Source: Synechococcus sp. A15-62
Lineage (GTDB): Bacteria > Cyanobacteriota > Cyanobacteriia > PCC-6307 > Cyanobiaceae
Assembly: GCF_014280075.1 (NCBI RefSeq)
Contig: NZ_CP047950.1
Coordinates: 868,001-932,000 of the forward strand
DNA length: 64,000 nt
Direction of reading: 5' to 3'
The position numbers and the translations under genes were made by a program. Shown here in pieces: positions 28,001 through 37,306 of the stretch (positions within the stretch are counted from its first letter, which is position 1; the number at the start of each line of letters is the position of its first letter). The notes under the pieces were generated by a model. That model saw nothing but the letters and a program-made list of their open reading frames with translations. It did no database searches and was not told the DNA's origin.

Positions 28001-29462
28001 CGGGCCTTTGAACCAACCCCAGGCCAATGGCTTTGTGGTGGTGAGCAATGGAGACCTCAGCATCGGTGAACAGGAACTGAGCCGGATCAACGCTTCGATC
28101 CTGTTCGACTTCGATCAGGTCGAGGTGCAACGGCTTGAGGCCGAGGTGGGTCGCGGTGGCGTGTTGCGCGGTTCAGGAACCCTGGGCTTGTTCAGTCCCC
28201 AAAGCGATGGTTCACCGCTCACCTTGCAACTCAGTCAAGGTCAGATTCGTCAGCCGATTGTGCAGTTCCAGGCCGATGGCGAACTGCAGGTCTCCGGCGC
28301 CCTGGTGCAGCCGGTGCTCTCGGGAAATCTGGCCCTGTCACGAGGCACGCTGCGGCCGCAGTCAGGGTTCTTCGGACGGCTGCGACGGGGTGGACTTCGA
28401 TCCATGGTTTCCAACGGTGTCGAGGGCCCCTCAGAGGAGGTGCGTCCCGGTGCCGACTCGGTGATGCAACTGCTGGCGGAGCAGTGGGACTTCCAGGAAC
28501 CTCTGGTCCTGATGGGCCCCAACCGAACCATCCAGGGTCCGGATCAGCTGCAGCGGTTCATGCCGTCACTGCCGGCCATCCGCTTTGAGAATCTTCGGCT
28601 TGCCCTCGGCCCTGATATCGAGGTGCAGATGCCCCCCTGGATCCGCTTCAAGGGTGAAGGTGCTCTCACCTTGAACGGCCCCCTGGATCCCTCTCTGGAG
28701 GCGCGGGGCTTGATCCGACTCAATTCCGGCAGGATCTGGGTCCCCCCCCTTGCGCCACTGCGTTTGGATCCGCAGGCAGCGAATGCAGCGGTGTTCACAC
28801 CCTCGCTGGGGCTCGTCCCCTACGTGGATATCGCGATGCAAGCCAAGGTTTCTGACACCATCAGCGCGGGCACCAGCGATCAGATCACCAGCGCCAATCT
28901 GTTTGCTTCGAATGGCACGGGCAGCGCTTACGCCGAGGGTGGTCAGCTCCGTCTGGTGAAGGTCATGGTCCAGGCCACAGGGCCGGCCAACCGTCTGGTG
29001 AACAGGGAAAACCTTGTTCTTCGCAGCTCCCCACCGATGAGCGAGCAGCAGTTGTTGGGCCTGATCGGTGGAAATTCCCTGGCTTCCCTGGGCGGAACCG
29101 GTGGCGCTGCGTTGGCCACGATGCTGAGCCAATCGCTGCTCTCCCCTGTGCTCGGCACGTTGACCGATGCCATGGGGCAGCGGCTCCAGGTGGCGATTTT
29201 CCCCACTTACGTCAATCCCGATGTGAAATCGGAGAAGGAGCGCACCTCCGGCCGGGTGTCGCCAACACTCACAGTGGTGACGGAGTTCGGTGTGGCGTTG
29301 ACCGACAAGTTCGATCTCTCCGTGCTTATGGCACCGAATACAACCGACGTGCCTCCGCAGGCCACCGTTTCCTATCGCTTAACGCCAACGACGTCTGTCT
29401 CGGCGGCCATGGATGCCAATGGCACCTGGCAGAGCCAGTTGCAGGTGTTCTTCCGGTTCTGA
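25014..29462 (+). CDS. tamB: TamB/Tic236 family translocation and assembly module protein
   Basis: A 1482-residue AsmA-like protein anchored by one N-terminal membrane helix (residues about 8-28) and crossing the periplasm as a long beta-taco. The C-terminal 400 residues carry the DUF490 domain with MGPNRTIQGPD, MPPWIRFKGEGALTLNG and LLGLIGGNSLASLGG and end in a beta strand QSQLQVFFRF. In bacteria it helps assemble outer-membrane proteins or move lipids; Tic236 is the plastid homologue. A TTG start at 24981 is possible but the ATG at 25014 leads into the helix. It is followed three bases later by the ROK gene. Confidence 0.92.
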   Translation: MGKTRRRVWLVSTGLVLIGAGTAGFIALDRAAERILSSVRPGLERTLSGPLGHDVDIGPYEGLRPLGLGIAIGPTRILPAAADRSELSLAGLEVSFAPLASLRLLQPVLQITVHKLRGQLQANETGNYWTFGSPSGDGALPRLGVQYRLADPALIRFGPQQQTLELRSRGAVRLGEAFFSTASELRWVEREGALRLDGQGHWDRPSFKLRTRLDRLKLKPLAAVIAPAQELDASGTLEGDVQIGWADGALNCRGGLSFKRLKLASLNSNRLSVACKGDQLTLEPATLGFGVFEARASGSVALNKSFDLRAEVHSSDLSSASKDRLKLRIQGPWVEPRWSVDGEIKLPEAMGLNRALTLEGAWRTPWLQDQQPSVAVDSLRLSAPGLRFGLAGTIGSQLDLRSTELQIAPRFWSAVPSLQAGLGQTAPVLGAVNVSGELASPELSLKLGQAANPLLDQWSFLSRWSTEDSALVLDRFTSPVLRAEARLPLQLAQGQLQVGELQSGFELKPLNLSRFTPLIGMPLGGQVAARGRVNGPLSALQPDISLMLDQPRFGALQIPERWTGRLNGELGRGARLAMAAQQPSVPGTLEAVLNADAWPQIVRLDRGEGQLRLDGLAPGGDQRRYRWSAADLNIDGLRFIVPPANQPKAAAGQLTGAGRLAMGPLAIRGSASIAEPSLAGVAMQSVEVEGVLTDGRFQADAALTPLQGSIQLKARGDLGGRMHSAIKAEGLDVTWLTLLARQLRGSDPRPGLAPERAEDLGTLFINTFGGSLDGQLRALAESRRALEAYALAHPSKGPELERLEGRVNLSGTIKGPDPKRLKAELIAKAHLWIEGDDQAKALQLEPVVATLRGSLFGGSGDLSLLQVPISLLALLAPVPQQLRGSIGIRGRYDLSAAAPLLVSDLLLDSASLAGQPLTLEQRSVIVDSELIRLDLALKGGESKEAVTVTGTVPFDPDADLNLRLESHGDALGVLSVLAGESFTAKQGSTDLRLLLRGPLNQPQANGFVVVSNGDLSIGEQELSRINASILFDFDQVEVQRLEAEVGRGGVLRGSGTLGLFSPQSDGSPLTLQLSQGQIRQPIVQFQADGELQVSGALVQPVLSGNLALSRGTLRPQSGFFGRLRRGGLRSMVSNGVEGPSEEVRPGADSVMQLLAEQWDFQEPLVLMGPNRTIQGPDQLQRFMPSLPAIRFENLRLALGPDIEVQMPPWIRFKGEGALTLNGPLDPSLEARGLIRLNSGRIWVPPLAPLRLDPQAANAAVFTPSLGLVPYVDIAMQAKVSDTISAGTSDQITSANLFASNGTGSAYAEGGQLRLVKVMVQATGPANRLVNRENLVLRSSPPMSEQQLLGLIGGNSLASLGGTGGAALATMLSQSLLSPVLGTLTDAMGQRLQVAIFPTYVNPDVKSEKERTSGRVSPTLTVVTEFGVALTDKFDLSVLMAPNTTDVPPQATVSYRLTPTTSVSAAMDANGTWQSQLQVFFRF

Positions 29463-29465
29463 GGA

Positions 29466-30374
29466 ATGCCTGACGTGCAGGTGATTGGGGTGGACCTCGG
29501 GGGAACGGCGATCAAGCTGGCTCGGATTCGTGCTGATGGCACGGTGATGGCCGAAGCACAGTGCCCCACACCCCAGCCCGCGGTGCCTGGTGCGGTGACG
29601 ATGGCCCTGTGTGAGGCGATCGAACAGATCGATCCCGGGCATGCGGCTCAGGCGGTCGGTGTCGGACTTCCCGGTCCGATGGATGCGGCGGCCCGGGTGG
29701 CCCGGGTCTGCATCAACCTGCCCGGCTGGGAGGACGTGCCGCTGGCGGATTGGCTGGAGTCGCGGATCAATCGCCAGGTCACCCTGGCCAATGACGGCAA
29801 CTGTGCGGTTGTGGGCGAGGCCTGGCTTGGGGCCGCCCGGGGTGTTGAGGATGTGGTGCTGCTCACCCTCGGCACCGGTGTGGGAGGTGGAGTGATCTTG
29901 AGGGGGGAGCTGTTTACCGGCCATAACGGCGCTGCAGCGGAACCAGGGCTGATCGGGGTGCAGCCCGATGGTCCTGCCTGCAACAGCGGCAACCGTGGCT
30001 CTCTGGAGCAGTTCGCCAGCATCACGGGCCTGCGGCGGTTGTGTGATCGCGACCCCCGCGAGCTCAGTGCGGAGGCCGATGCCGGTGATCCTGCGGCCCT
30101 GGAGGTTTGGAGCCGTTACGGCGAGCGCCTGGGCTGTGGCGTCGCTTCTTTGGTGTATGTGTTCACGCCGCAGTTGGTGTTGCTGGGTGGTGGCCTGGCG
30201 GGTGCCGCCCGCCACTTTCTGCCAGCGGTGCGCCGCGAGGTGGAGTCGCGGGTTCAGGCCGTCTCGCGGGAGGGCTTACGCATCGAAGCCGCATGCCTGG
30301 GCAATGGTGCTGGACGACTGGGGGCAGCGCGGCTCGCTCTACAGCGGCTGAACGGGATGATGGCTCCAGATTGA
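29466..30374 (+). CDS. ROK family sugar kinase (glucokinase-like)
   Basis: A 302-residue ROK protein with the ATP site [16 protein letters not shown] and [15 protein letters not shown]. Residue ordering EPGLIG, then the family zinc region: [11 protein letters not shown] in place of the usual CxCGxxGCxE, so two of three zinc cysteines are absent. Sugar specificity is unknown. It begins three bases after tamB and is followed by proA. It is not the classical glucokinase, which is at 37307. Confidence 0.85.
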   Translation: MPDVQVIGVDLGGTAIKLARIRADGTVMAEAQCPTPQPAVPGAVTMALCEAIEQIDPGHAAQAVGVGLPGPMDAAARVARVCINLPGWEDVPLADWLESRINRQVTLANDGNCAVVGEAWLGAARGVEDVVLLTLGTGVGGGVILRGELFTGHNGAAAEPGLIGVQPDGPACNSGNRGSLEQFASITGLRRLCDRDPRELSAEADAGDPAALEVWSRYGERLGCGVASLVYVFTPQLVLLGGGLAGAARHFLPAVRREVESRVQAVSREGLRIEAACLGNGAGRLGAARLALQRLNGMMAPD

Positions 30375-30382
30375 TTGCCTTG

Positions 30383-31690
30383 ATGTCCAGCGTTCCAGAG
30401 CCTTCCGCCGCGCTGTTGCAGCGTGCCGCGGCTGTCCGCCGTGCTGCTGTTGATCTGGGGCAGACCGATGACGGCCAGCGGGCCTTGGCGCTCCAGGCCA
30501 TGGCGGATGCGCTGACTGAGCGCGCAGCAACCATCCTTGCGGCCAACCGTGAAGACCTCGAACGCTCTGCTGCCGAGGGGCTGGCACCGGCCTTGATGGC
30601 GCGGCTGAAGTTGGACGACATCAAATTGGCTGCGGCCATTGATGGCGTGCGCAAGGTGGCAAGCCTCAGCGATCCGTTGGGTTGCCGTCAGTTGCACCGG
30701 GAGCTGGACCAGGGCTTGGTGCTGGAACGGGTTTCCGTGCCGCTCGGGGTGGTGGGTGTGATCTTCGAAGCCAGGCCGGATGCGGTGATGCAGATCGCCT
30801 CCCTGGCGATCCGCTCGGGCAATGGCGCTCTGTTGAAAGGGGGCAGTGAAGCCCGCTGCACCAATGAGGCTGTGATGGATGCCCTGCAGGCAGGCCTGGC
30901 GGCCAGTCCGGTGTCTGCCGATGCCCTGGCGCTGCTCACCACCCGTCAGGAAAGCCTGGCCCTGTTGCGTCTTGATGGCCTTGTGGATCTGATCATCCCC
31001 AGGGGAAGCAACGAGCTGGTGCGCTTCATCCAGGACAACACCCGCATTCCTGTGCTGGGCCATGCCGATGGGGTGTGTCATCTCTATGTGGATGCGGCGG
31101 CCGACATCGCGAAAGCCGTTCGCGTGGCGGTGGACAGCAAGAGCCAGTACCCCGCCGCCTGCAACGCCATTGAAACCTTGCTGGTTCACCGCTCCATTGC
31201 CCAGCCTTTTCTTGCCGCTGCGCTGCCGGCCTTCGCTGCTGCTGGCGTGAAACTGCGGGGCGATTCCGAGAGCGTGGCCCTTGGCGTGCCGGAAGCGGCC
31301 ACGGAGGAGGACTGGAGCACGGAGTATCTGGATCTGATCCTGGCGGTGAAGCTGGTTGATGATCTCGAGGCAGCCGCCGATCACATCCGCTCCTACGGGT
31401 CGCGTCACACCGAGGTGATCCTGACGGAGGATGCCCAGGCGGCTGATCGTTTTCTTGCGGCGGTGGATAGCGCCGGGGTGTATCACAACTGCTCGAGCCG
31501 CTTCGCCGATGGGTTCCGTTATGGATTCGGCGCTGAAGTTGGCATCAGCACCCAAACCCTTCCTCCCCGGGGACCTGTTGGCCTGGAAGGGTTGGTGACC
31601 TATCGCTATCGGTTGCGCGGCGAGGGCCACATCGCTGCTGACTACGCCAACGGCAGCCGCGTCTTCACCCACATCGATCGGCCGCTCTGA
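30383..31690 (+). CDS. proA: Gamma-glutamyl phosphate reductase
   Basis: A 435-residue aldehyde dehydrogenase-fold enzyme that makes glutamate-5-semialdehyde for proline. Conserved parts are [32 protein letters not shown], the catalytic cysteine in [14 protein letters not shown] and [21 protein letters not shown] much longer open frame (30107 onward) overlaps the ROK gene; the true start [12 protein letters not shown] is at 30383. Its stop overlaps the folB ATG. Confidence 0.96.
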   Translation: MSSVPEPSAALLQRAAAVRRAAVDLGQTDDGQRALALQAMADALTERAATILAANREDLERSAAEGLAPALMARLKLDDIKLAAAIDGVRKVASLSDPLGCRQLHRELDQGLVLERVSVPLGVVGVIFEARPDAVMQIASLAIRSGNGALLKGGSEARCTNEAVMDALQAGLAASPVSADALALLTTRQESLALLRLDGLVDLIIPRGSNELVRFIQDNTRIPVLGHADGVCHLYVDAAADIAKAVRVAVDSKSQYPAACNAIETLLVHRSIAQPFLAAALPAFAAAGVKLRGDSESVALGVPEAATEEDWSTEYLDLILAVKLVDDLEAAADHIRSYGSRHTEVILTEDAQAADRFLAAVDSAGVYHNCSSRFADGFRYGFGAEVGISTQTLPPRGPVGLEGLVTYRYRLRGEGHIAADYANGSRVFTHIDRPL

Positions 31691-32061
31691 TGGATTGCAT
31701 CGGTGTGCGGGAGCTTCGGTTGTGGGCCCATGTCGGGGTGTTGGAACACGAACGCCGGGATGGCCAGTGGTTCAGCCTTGATTTCAGTGTCCAGTTCGAT
31801 CTGAAGGCTGCTGCCGTGGCCGACGATCTGAGCCGGAGCCTGGACTACAGCCTGGCCATTCAGGCCCTGCAGGATCTGTCCCGGCAGATTCGTTGCCTCA
31901 CGATCGAGCACTTCAGCGAGCAGATGCTGGATCGCTTGGAATCCTTGTATGGGGCCATGCCGATGTGGCTGCGCTTGACCAAATGTGCTGCACCGGTTCC
32001 AGGATTTAACGGTCGGGTGTTCGTGGAACGCTCGCGCCATGGCGGCAGATCAGCCCTGTGA
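31690..32061 (+). CDS. folB: Dihydroneopterin aldolase
   Basis: A 123-residue tunnel-fold enzyme of folate synthesis, splitting dihydroneopterin to 6-hydroxymethyl-dihydropterin and glycolaldehyde. Typical features are CIGVRELRLWAHVGVLEHER, then DDLSRSLDYSLAIQAL and the IEHFSEQMLDRL helix. The ATG overlaps the proA stop, and the stop overlaps the next start by four bases, giving a coupled run. Confidence 0.93.
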   Translation: MDCIGVRELRLWAHVGVLEHERRDGQWFSLDFSVQFDLKAAAVADDLSRSLDYSLAIQALQDLSRQIRCLTIEHFSEQMLDRLESLYGAMPMWLRLTKCAAPVPGFNGRVFVERSRHGGRSAL

Positions 32062-32645
32062 GCATCCCGTTGGTGTTGGTGCATGGTCTCTGGGACACGC
32101 CCCGCCTGTTTCACCGATTGATTCAGGGTTTGGACCAGCCGGATCGCCCGTTGCTGGCGCCGCATCTGTCCCATGGTCTGGGTTGGGTTCCCCTGCGGCA
32201 GTTGGCCTCGCGCCTCGACCTGCACATTCAGCAACGCTTCGGGGCAGACACCCAAGTCGATCTTCTGGGGTTTTCGATGGGGGGCGTGATCGGCAGGATC
32301 TGGCTGCAGGAGCTGGGGGGAGCACAGCGCACCCGACGCTTTTTCAGCGTGGGTAGCCCGCAGCAGGGCACCCTTGCCGCTCAGATGATTCCTCGCCCGC
32401 TGCTGGCCGGTGCGGCAGACATGAAAGTGGGTAGTCGCCTGCTGCGGGATCTGAATCGCCAACCCGATGCCCTGGCTGGGATCGAGTGCTCAAGTTTCTT
32501 TTGCCGCTGGGATCTGATGGTCTGCCCCGGCTGGAGAGCTGTTCTGCCGCTGGGTCGGTGTGAGGAAATCCCCGTCTGGACCCACCAGCAGCTGATCAGC
32601 CACCCCGATGCGATCCGACGGCTCTGCAGCAGCTTGCGCCCCTGA
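32058..32645 (+). CDS. Alpha/beta hydrolase, lipase-like
   Basis: A 195-residue protein starting from GTG: SIPLVLVHGLWDTPRLFH (oxyanion HG), LLGFSMGGVIGR (nucleophile GxSxG near residue 73), and THQQLISH near the end providing the histidine. It is like compact triacylglycerol lipase-type esterases. Its start overlaps folB, but no functional link to folate is implied. It converges with prlC, two bases apart. Confidence 0.82.
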   Translation: MSIPLVLVHGLWDTPRLFHRLIQGLDQPDRPLLAPHLSHGLGWVPLRQLASRLDLHIQQRFGADTQVDLLGFSMGGVIGRIWLQELGGAQRTRRFFSVGSPQQGTLAAQMIPRPLLAGAADMKVGSRLLRDLNRQPDALAGIECSSFFCRWDLMVCPGWRAVLPLGRCEEIPVWTHQQLISHPDAIRRLCSSLRP

Positions 32646-32647
32646 AG

Positions 32648-34750
32648 TCAGGCCGCGGCCACCAGGCCGGAATGGCGAATCAATGCTTCGGTGCTGGCTG
32701 GACGCCCTCGGAAGGCTTCAAACACTTCTGCTGGGGAGCGACTGCCCCCGAGGCTGAGCACGGTGTCGCGGAAGCGGGCTCCCGTTTCGCGAATCTGCTC
32801 CTCCTGATCCAGACCAACCTCCTCAAAAGCAGAGAAGGCATCGGCACTTAGAACTTCAGCCCATTTGTAGGAGTAGTACCCAGCGGAATAGCCCCCCGCG
32901 AAGATGTGCCCGAAGGCGCAGAGGAACTGATCTTCTGGGATGGGAGCCATCACCGTGGTGGTGGCGGCAATCTCACGGCGCAGTTCGTCTGGGGTGATGC
33001 CAAGGTCGGGGGTCCACTGGCTGTGGAGGCGGAGGTCACTCAGGGCGAAGTGAACCTGCCGCAGGGTGGCCAGACCTGCATTGAAGGAGCGGCTGCTGCG
33101 CAGCTTGTTGAATTCCGCCTCGGGCAGGGGTTCACCGGTCTGCCAGTGGCGCGCCATGCCCATCAACGTGGCGTGATCAAGGCACCAGTTCTCCATGAAC
33201 TGGCTGGGGAGTTCCACGGCATCCCATTCCACGTTGCTGATGCCGGCTGCTTCCGGTTCCTCAACGGTGGTGAGCATGTGCTGGAGACCATGGCCGAATT
33301 CATGGAAGAGGGTCTCCACCTCTTCGAAGCTCATCAGGCTTGGCGTGTCGCCCACAGGTGGGGTCTGGTTGCAGACCAGATAGGCCACCGGCAGCACCAC
33401 TGATCCATCGGGTTTCTTGCTGAGGCCCAGGCATTCATCCATCCAGGCTCCACCGCGTTTGCTGGCAGGCCGGCTGTAAGGGTCGAGGTAGAAGCCTGCG
33501 ATCGGTGTGCCATCCGTGCGCTTCACACGGAAGAAGCGCACGTCATCGTTCCAGGTCGGTGCTTCGCCGTCGGCGGCGACGATCTCGACGTCGAACAGCC
33601 TTGAACACAGGCTGAACAGACCTTCGAGAACCTGCGGCAGTGGGAACCAGGGGCGCAGCGCTTCCTGATCCAGGTCGAACCTGGATTGGCGCAGCTTCTC
33701 CGACCAGTAGGCGATGTCCCAGGGAGCCAGATCATCGGCTTCAGGGGCCTTGTGCTCCCGGGCGATGGTTTGGAGATCCAGTAGTTCCTGCTGAGCTGCT
33801 GGATAGGCCGCAGCGCGAAGTTCTTCCAGCAGTGCTTCCACCGCCGGAACATCGTCGGCCATCTTGGCGCTGAGGCTCAGATCAGCCCAGTGGGCATAGC
33901 CCAGGCGGGACGCTTGTTCACGCCTCAGGGTCAGGATCTCCTCGATCAGTGCCCGGTTGTCGAGTTCCCCTTCACTGGCCCGCCCTACATGGGCCCGATA
34001 GGCCTTTTCCCTAAGGGATCGGTTGTTGGCGTGGGTGAGGAAGGGCAGATAGCGGGGCATGTCCAGTCCCAGCAGCCAGGGGCCGGACTCTGCAGACGCT
34101 TCAGCATTCCCCGCTTCGCGCGCTGCTGCGGCCAGCGCCTCTAAGGCCCGTTGCGGCAGGCCTTCCACCTCGTTGGGCTGGCTGAGCTTCAAGGTCCACT
34201 GCTGAGTGGCATCGAGCACGTGGTTGCCGAACTGGGTGGAGAGGGCGGCCAAGCGTTCACTGGTGCTGTTGAAAGCTGCTTTGTCCTCACCACTGAGGCC
34301 AACACCGCGCTGCTGCATCGAGAGCAGTTCTGATTTCAGGATCCGCTTCTGGGTTGGATTGAGCGGTTCGGCGGGATCGCTTTGAAGGGCCATCAGGGCC
34401 CGATGAAGAATCTGGCTTTGGCCGAGCCGGTTGCTGAGGCGCACAACATCGGGCTGCTGGGCGGCGTGGGCATCGCGCAGCTCCGCGGAATTGCAGACGC
34501 CATTGAGGTGCGACACCACACCCCAGCTCCAACGCAGCCGTTCGCCGATGGCCTGCAGCGGTTGCATCACCCGATTCCAGGACAGCTTCGAGGGTCCGGC
34601 AAGGGCTGACTCAAGAGCCTGCTCTAGGGCAGTGAAGTCCTGATCCAGCTGTGCGAGCAGAACCGGGATGTCTGTGCTGACGAGCTCAGGGGAGATGGCA
34701 CGGAACTCGGGAAGCTCTTGACCGCGCAGGAGGGGGGAAACAGTCGACAT
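32648..34750 (-). CDS. prlC: Oligopeptidase A-type M3 metallopeptidase
   Basis: A 700-residue cytosolic zinc peptidase that degrades short peptides. The HExxH motif is FHEFGHGLQHML, with the third ligand Glu in NVEWDAVELPSQFMENW. The N-terminal helical half (EFRAISPELV... DFTALEQALE) is complete. The start MSTVSPLLRGQEL at 34750 lies one base from the ndhD stop, so the genes may be cotranscribed. Confidence 0.93.
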   Translation of the reverse strand: MSTVSPLLRGQELPEFRAISPELVSTDIPVLLAQLDQDFTALEQALESALAGPSKLSWNRVMQPLQAIGERLRWSWGVVSHLNGVCNSAELRDAHAAQQPDVVRLSNRLGQSQILHRALMALQSDPAEPLNPTQKRILKSELLSMQQRGVGLSGEDKAAFNSTSERLAALSTQFGNHVLDATQQWTLKLSQPNEVEGLPQRALEALAAAAREAGNAEASAESGPWLLGLDMPRYLPFLTHANNRSLREKAYRAHVGRASEGELDNRALIEEILTLRREQASRLGYAHWADLSLSAKMADDVPAVEALLEELRAAAYPAAQQELLDLQTIAREHKAPEADDLAPWDIAYWSEKLRQSRFDLDQEALRPWFPLPQVLEGLFSLCSRLFDVEIVAADGEAPTWNDDVRFFRVKRTDGTPIAGFYLDPYSRPASKRGGAWMDECLGLSKKPDGSVVLPVAYLVCNQTPPVGDTPSLMSFEEVETLFHEFGHGLQHMLTTVEEPEAAGISNVEWDAVELPSQFMENWCLDHATLMGMARHWQTGEPLPEAEFNKLRSSRSFNAGLATLRQVHFALSDLRLHSQWTPDLGITPDELRREIAATTTVMAPIPEDQFLCAFGHIFAGGYSAGYYSYKWAEVLSADAFSAFEEVGLDQEEQIRETGARFRDTVLSLGGSRSPAEVFEAFRGRPASTEALIRHSGLVAAA

Positions 34751-34751
34751 T

Positions 34752-36287
34752 TCAGCTGGCGATGAACTGCAGGGCCAGAGCGTTGGTGGAAGCTTCGTAG
34801 AGATCCATGGCAATGCGGGGCCAGATGCCGATCACCAGGGTCGGCACTAGCAGGCTCAGGCCAATCACCAGCTCTCTGGGGCGCATGTCAGCCACGCTGG
34901 CGAGAGCAGGAATCCTTGGGCCGAAGAACACCCTGCGGCACATGGAGAGCAGATAGATCGGTGTGAGCACCAGACCGATGGCGGCAAGCAGCACGGTGAT
35001 CGAGCGGAACACTGAGGTGAAGGCTTCCTGGCTGGTGATGCCGAGGAACACGGTGATTTCACTGATGAAGCCACTCATGCCCGGAAGGGCAAGGGAGGCC
35101 AGAGAGCTGGCCAGGAAGAAGGCAAAGGTGATCGGCAGAGCCTTGGCCAGTCCGCCCATATTCGGGATCGAGAGGGTCTTGGTTCGCTCGTAGAACACGC
35201 CCGTCACGAAGAACATTGCTGCGGCGATCAGGCCATGGCTCACCATCTGAAGCATGGCTCCGCTGATTCCCAACGCATCAACGGCACCGATTCCAACCAG
35301 CACAAAGCCCATGTGGCTCACGGAACTGCAAGCGATCCTGCGTTTGACGTTGTCTTGGGCGAAGGCATTAAGGGCGCCATAAACGATGTTCACGATTCCA
35401 AGAATCACCAAGGCCGGCGCCAGGGTGGCGTGGGCTTCGGGAAGCATCTGCACGTTGAAGCGCAGCAATGCGTAGCCGCCCATCTTCAGGAGCACTCCGG
35501 CCAGCAGCATCGACACCGGCGCGTTCGCCTCGCCGTGGGCATCAGGCAGCCAGGTGTGGAGCGGGAACATCGGCAGTTTCACGCCGAAGCCGATCAGGAA
35601 GCCCACGTAACACAACAGGCCGAAGCTGCCGCCCGGCGAACGAGCCGCCAGTTCCGTGAGGTTGAAGGTGAAGGTGTCTCCGGAGAGAGCCAGCGCCAGG
35701 CCACTGATCAGGATCAGTAGAGAGGCCAGAGCGGTGTAAAGGATGAACTTGGTCGCGGCGTACTGGCGGTTTTGTCCGCCCCAGATGGCGATCAACAGGT
35801 AAACAGGAACCAGTTCCAGTTCCCAGGCCAGGAAGAACAGCAGGAAATCCTGCGACAGAAAAACCAGGCCCTGGGCCGAGGCCTGCACCAGCATCAGGGC
35901 GAAGTAAAGCCTTGATTTGCGCTGAACCGACCAGCTGGCCGCCACAGACAGAAGGGTGACCAGGCCGCTGAGCACCACCAAGGGTGCTGAAAGACCATCA
36001 ACACCGAGGGACCATTCGAGGCCTAGGGCTGGGAGCCAGTTCACCCGCTCCACCAATTGCAGCCCTTCAGTGCTGGGGTCGAAGCGGGTGGCAAACACCC
36101 CCATCATCAACAGAAGATCGACCAGCAGGACGCCCAGGGTGATGATCTTGGGCGCTGGGGATGGCTTCTCTTCGCTGCTCGGAACCAGTGGCAGCACCAG
36201 AGCTGCAGCCGCCGGCAACAGCACAATCAGCGACAACCAAGGAAAGGAACTGCCCGAGACAGCAAGCTCTGCTAACCCAGCATCCAT
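34752..36287 (-). CDS. ndhD: NAD(P)H-quinone oxidoreductase subunit 4
   Basis: A 511-residue membrane subunit of the cyanobacterial NDH-1 complex in the thylakoid, related to proton-pumping antiporters. About 14 hydrophobic segments; family segments are [42 protein letters not shown] and [13 protein letters not shown]. In cyanobacteria NdhD paralogues distinguish respiratory/cyclic from CO2-uptake complexes; this sequence looks like the D1/D2 type, but I cannot be certain. Confidence 0.93.
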   Translation of the reverse strand: MDAGLAELAVSGSSFPWLSLIVLLPAAAALVLPLVPSSEEKPSPAPKIITLGVLLVDLLLMMGVFATRFDPSTEGLQLVERVNWLPALGLEWSLGVDGLSAPLVVLSGLVTLLSVAASWSVQRKSRLYFALMLVQASAQGLVFLSQDFLLFFLAWELELVPVYLLIAIWGGQNRQYAATKFILYTALASLLILISGLALALSGDTFTFNLTELAARSPGGSFGLLCYVGFLIGFGVKLPMFPLHTWLPDAHGEANAPVSMLLAGVLLKMGGYALLRFNVQMLPEAHATLAPALVILGIVNIVYGALNAFAQDNVKRRIACSSVSHMGFVLVGIGAVDALGISGAMLQMVSHGLIAAAMFFVTGVFYERTKTLSIPNMGGLAKALPITFAFFLASSLASLALPGMSGFISEITVFLGITSQEAFTSVFRSITVLLAAIGLVLTPIYLLSMCRRVFFGPRIPALASVADMRPRELVIGLSLLVPTLVIGIWPRIAMDLYEASTNALALQFIAS

Positions 36288-36344
36288 TCCGTGTCCGCAA
36301 TCTTTAACAAAGCTAACAGGGCTGAACGCCCGGTTTAGGTGGAT

Positions 36345-37292
36345 CTACTCATCCTCGGCCGGTTGCCAGTGGCTGCCTGAGGTCTGCAAATTCAGCACCG
36401 GCGCGCGGCTGGCAACCCCTGCCGCTTCCCAGGCCTTGACCATGGCGCGACTCACGGCAGGGCCTTTGTCTTCCTCGCACAGAGCCAGGACGCTCGGTCC
36501 GGCTCCGCTGATGGCGCAGCCCCAGGCGCCCGCCTCCATGGCCGCCTGTTTGACCTGGTCACCGCCTTTGATCAGCCGCCAGCGGTAAGGCTCATGCAAA
36601 CGATCATGCATGCCGTCGGAGATCAGATCACCATTGCCGGTGCGCAGGCCCTGCAGCAGCAGCGTCAGGGCGCCCAGATTGACCACGGCATCGCCAACGG
36701 GAATGGCCTTCGGCATGGCCCGGCGGGCTTCGCTGGTGCTCAGGCGAATCGATGGGATCGCCACCACGGCCTTCACGCTCGGCATCCATTCGCATCGCAC
36801 AACACGCCAGCGCTGAGAGGCGGCTTTGGCGGTCATGCAGAGGCCCCCCAGCAGGGAGGGCACAACGTTGTCGGGATGCCCTTCGATGTCGATGGCCAGC
36901 TCGAGTAGCTTCTCCTTGGAGAGGGGCTCGCCAACGAGGGCATTGGCTCCCATCAACCCCGCCACGATGGCCGTGGCACTGCTGCCCAGCCCCCGTGCAG
37001 GCGGTACGGCAAGACGCACCCGTGCCTCAAGGGCGACCGGCTCAAGCCCGGCCGCCTTCCACACCCGTTGGGCTGCTCGGTACACGAGGTTTTCAGGCCC
37101 ACCGCGGAGGTGACTTCCCTCCGATCCTTCAATAATCAGCTCAAACCGTTCACCACCCCCTTCGATCCGACGCATCGCGAATCGGTTGTTCAGGTCGAGG
37201 GCTGCACCGAGGCAGTCAAATCCGGGGCCGAGATTGGCGGTGGTTGCCGGGACGTCCACGACCACTTTCTGACCGATGCGCGGCTGCGCCAT
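36345..37292 (-). CDS. thrB: Homoserine kinase
   Basis: A 315-residue GHMP kinase that phosphorylates homoserine for threonine. The ATP motif is PPARGLGSSATAIVAGLMGAN near residue 94, preceded by VPATTANLGPGFDCLGAAL. The C-terminal GCAISGAGPSVLAL is the third GHMP motif. It sits 14 bases downstream of glk on the same strand. Confidence 0.96.
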   Translation of the reverse strand: MAQPRIGQKVVVDVPATTANLGPGFDCLGAALDLNNRFAMRRIEGGGERFELIIEGSEGSHLRGGPENLVYRAAQRVWKAAGLEPVALEARVRLAVPPARGLGSSATAIVAGLMGANALVGEPLSKEKLLELAIDIEGHPDNVVPSLLGGLCMTAKAASQRWRVVRCEWMPSVKAVVAIPSIRLSTSEARRAMPKAIPVGDAVVNLGALTLLLQGLRTGNGDLISDGMHDRLHEPYRWRLIKGGDQVKQAAMEAGAWGCAISGAGPSVLALCEEDKGPAVSRAMVKAWEAAGVASRAPVLNLQTSGSHWQPAEDE

Positions 37293-37306
37293 CGCTGATC
37301 CTCTGC

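Noticed and set aside
30254-31672. 472-codon minus frame opposite proA
   Set aside because: It is a high-GC shadow of proA with no family motif; proA is fully conserved on the other strand.
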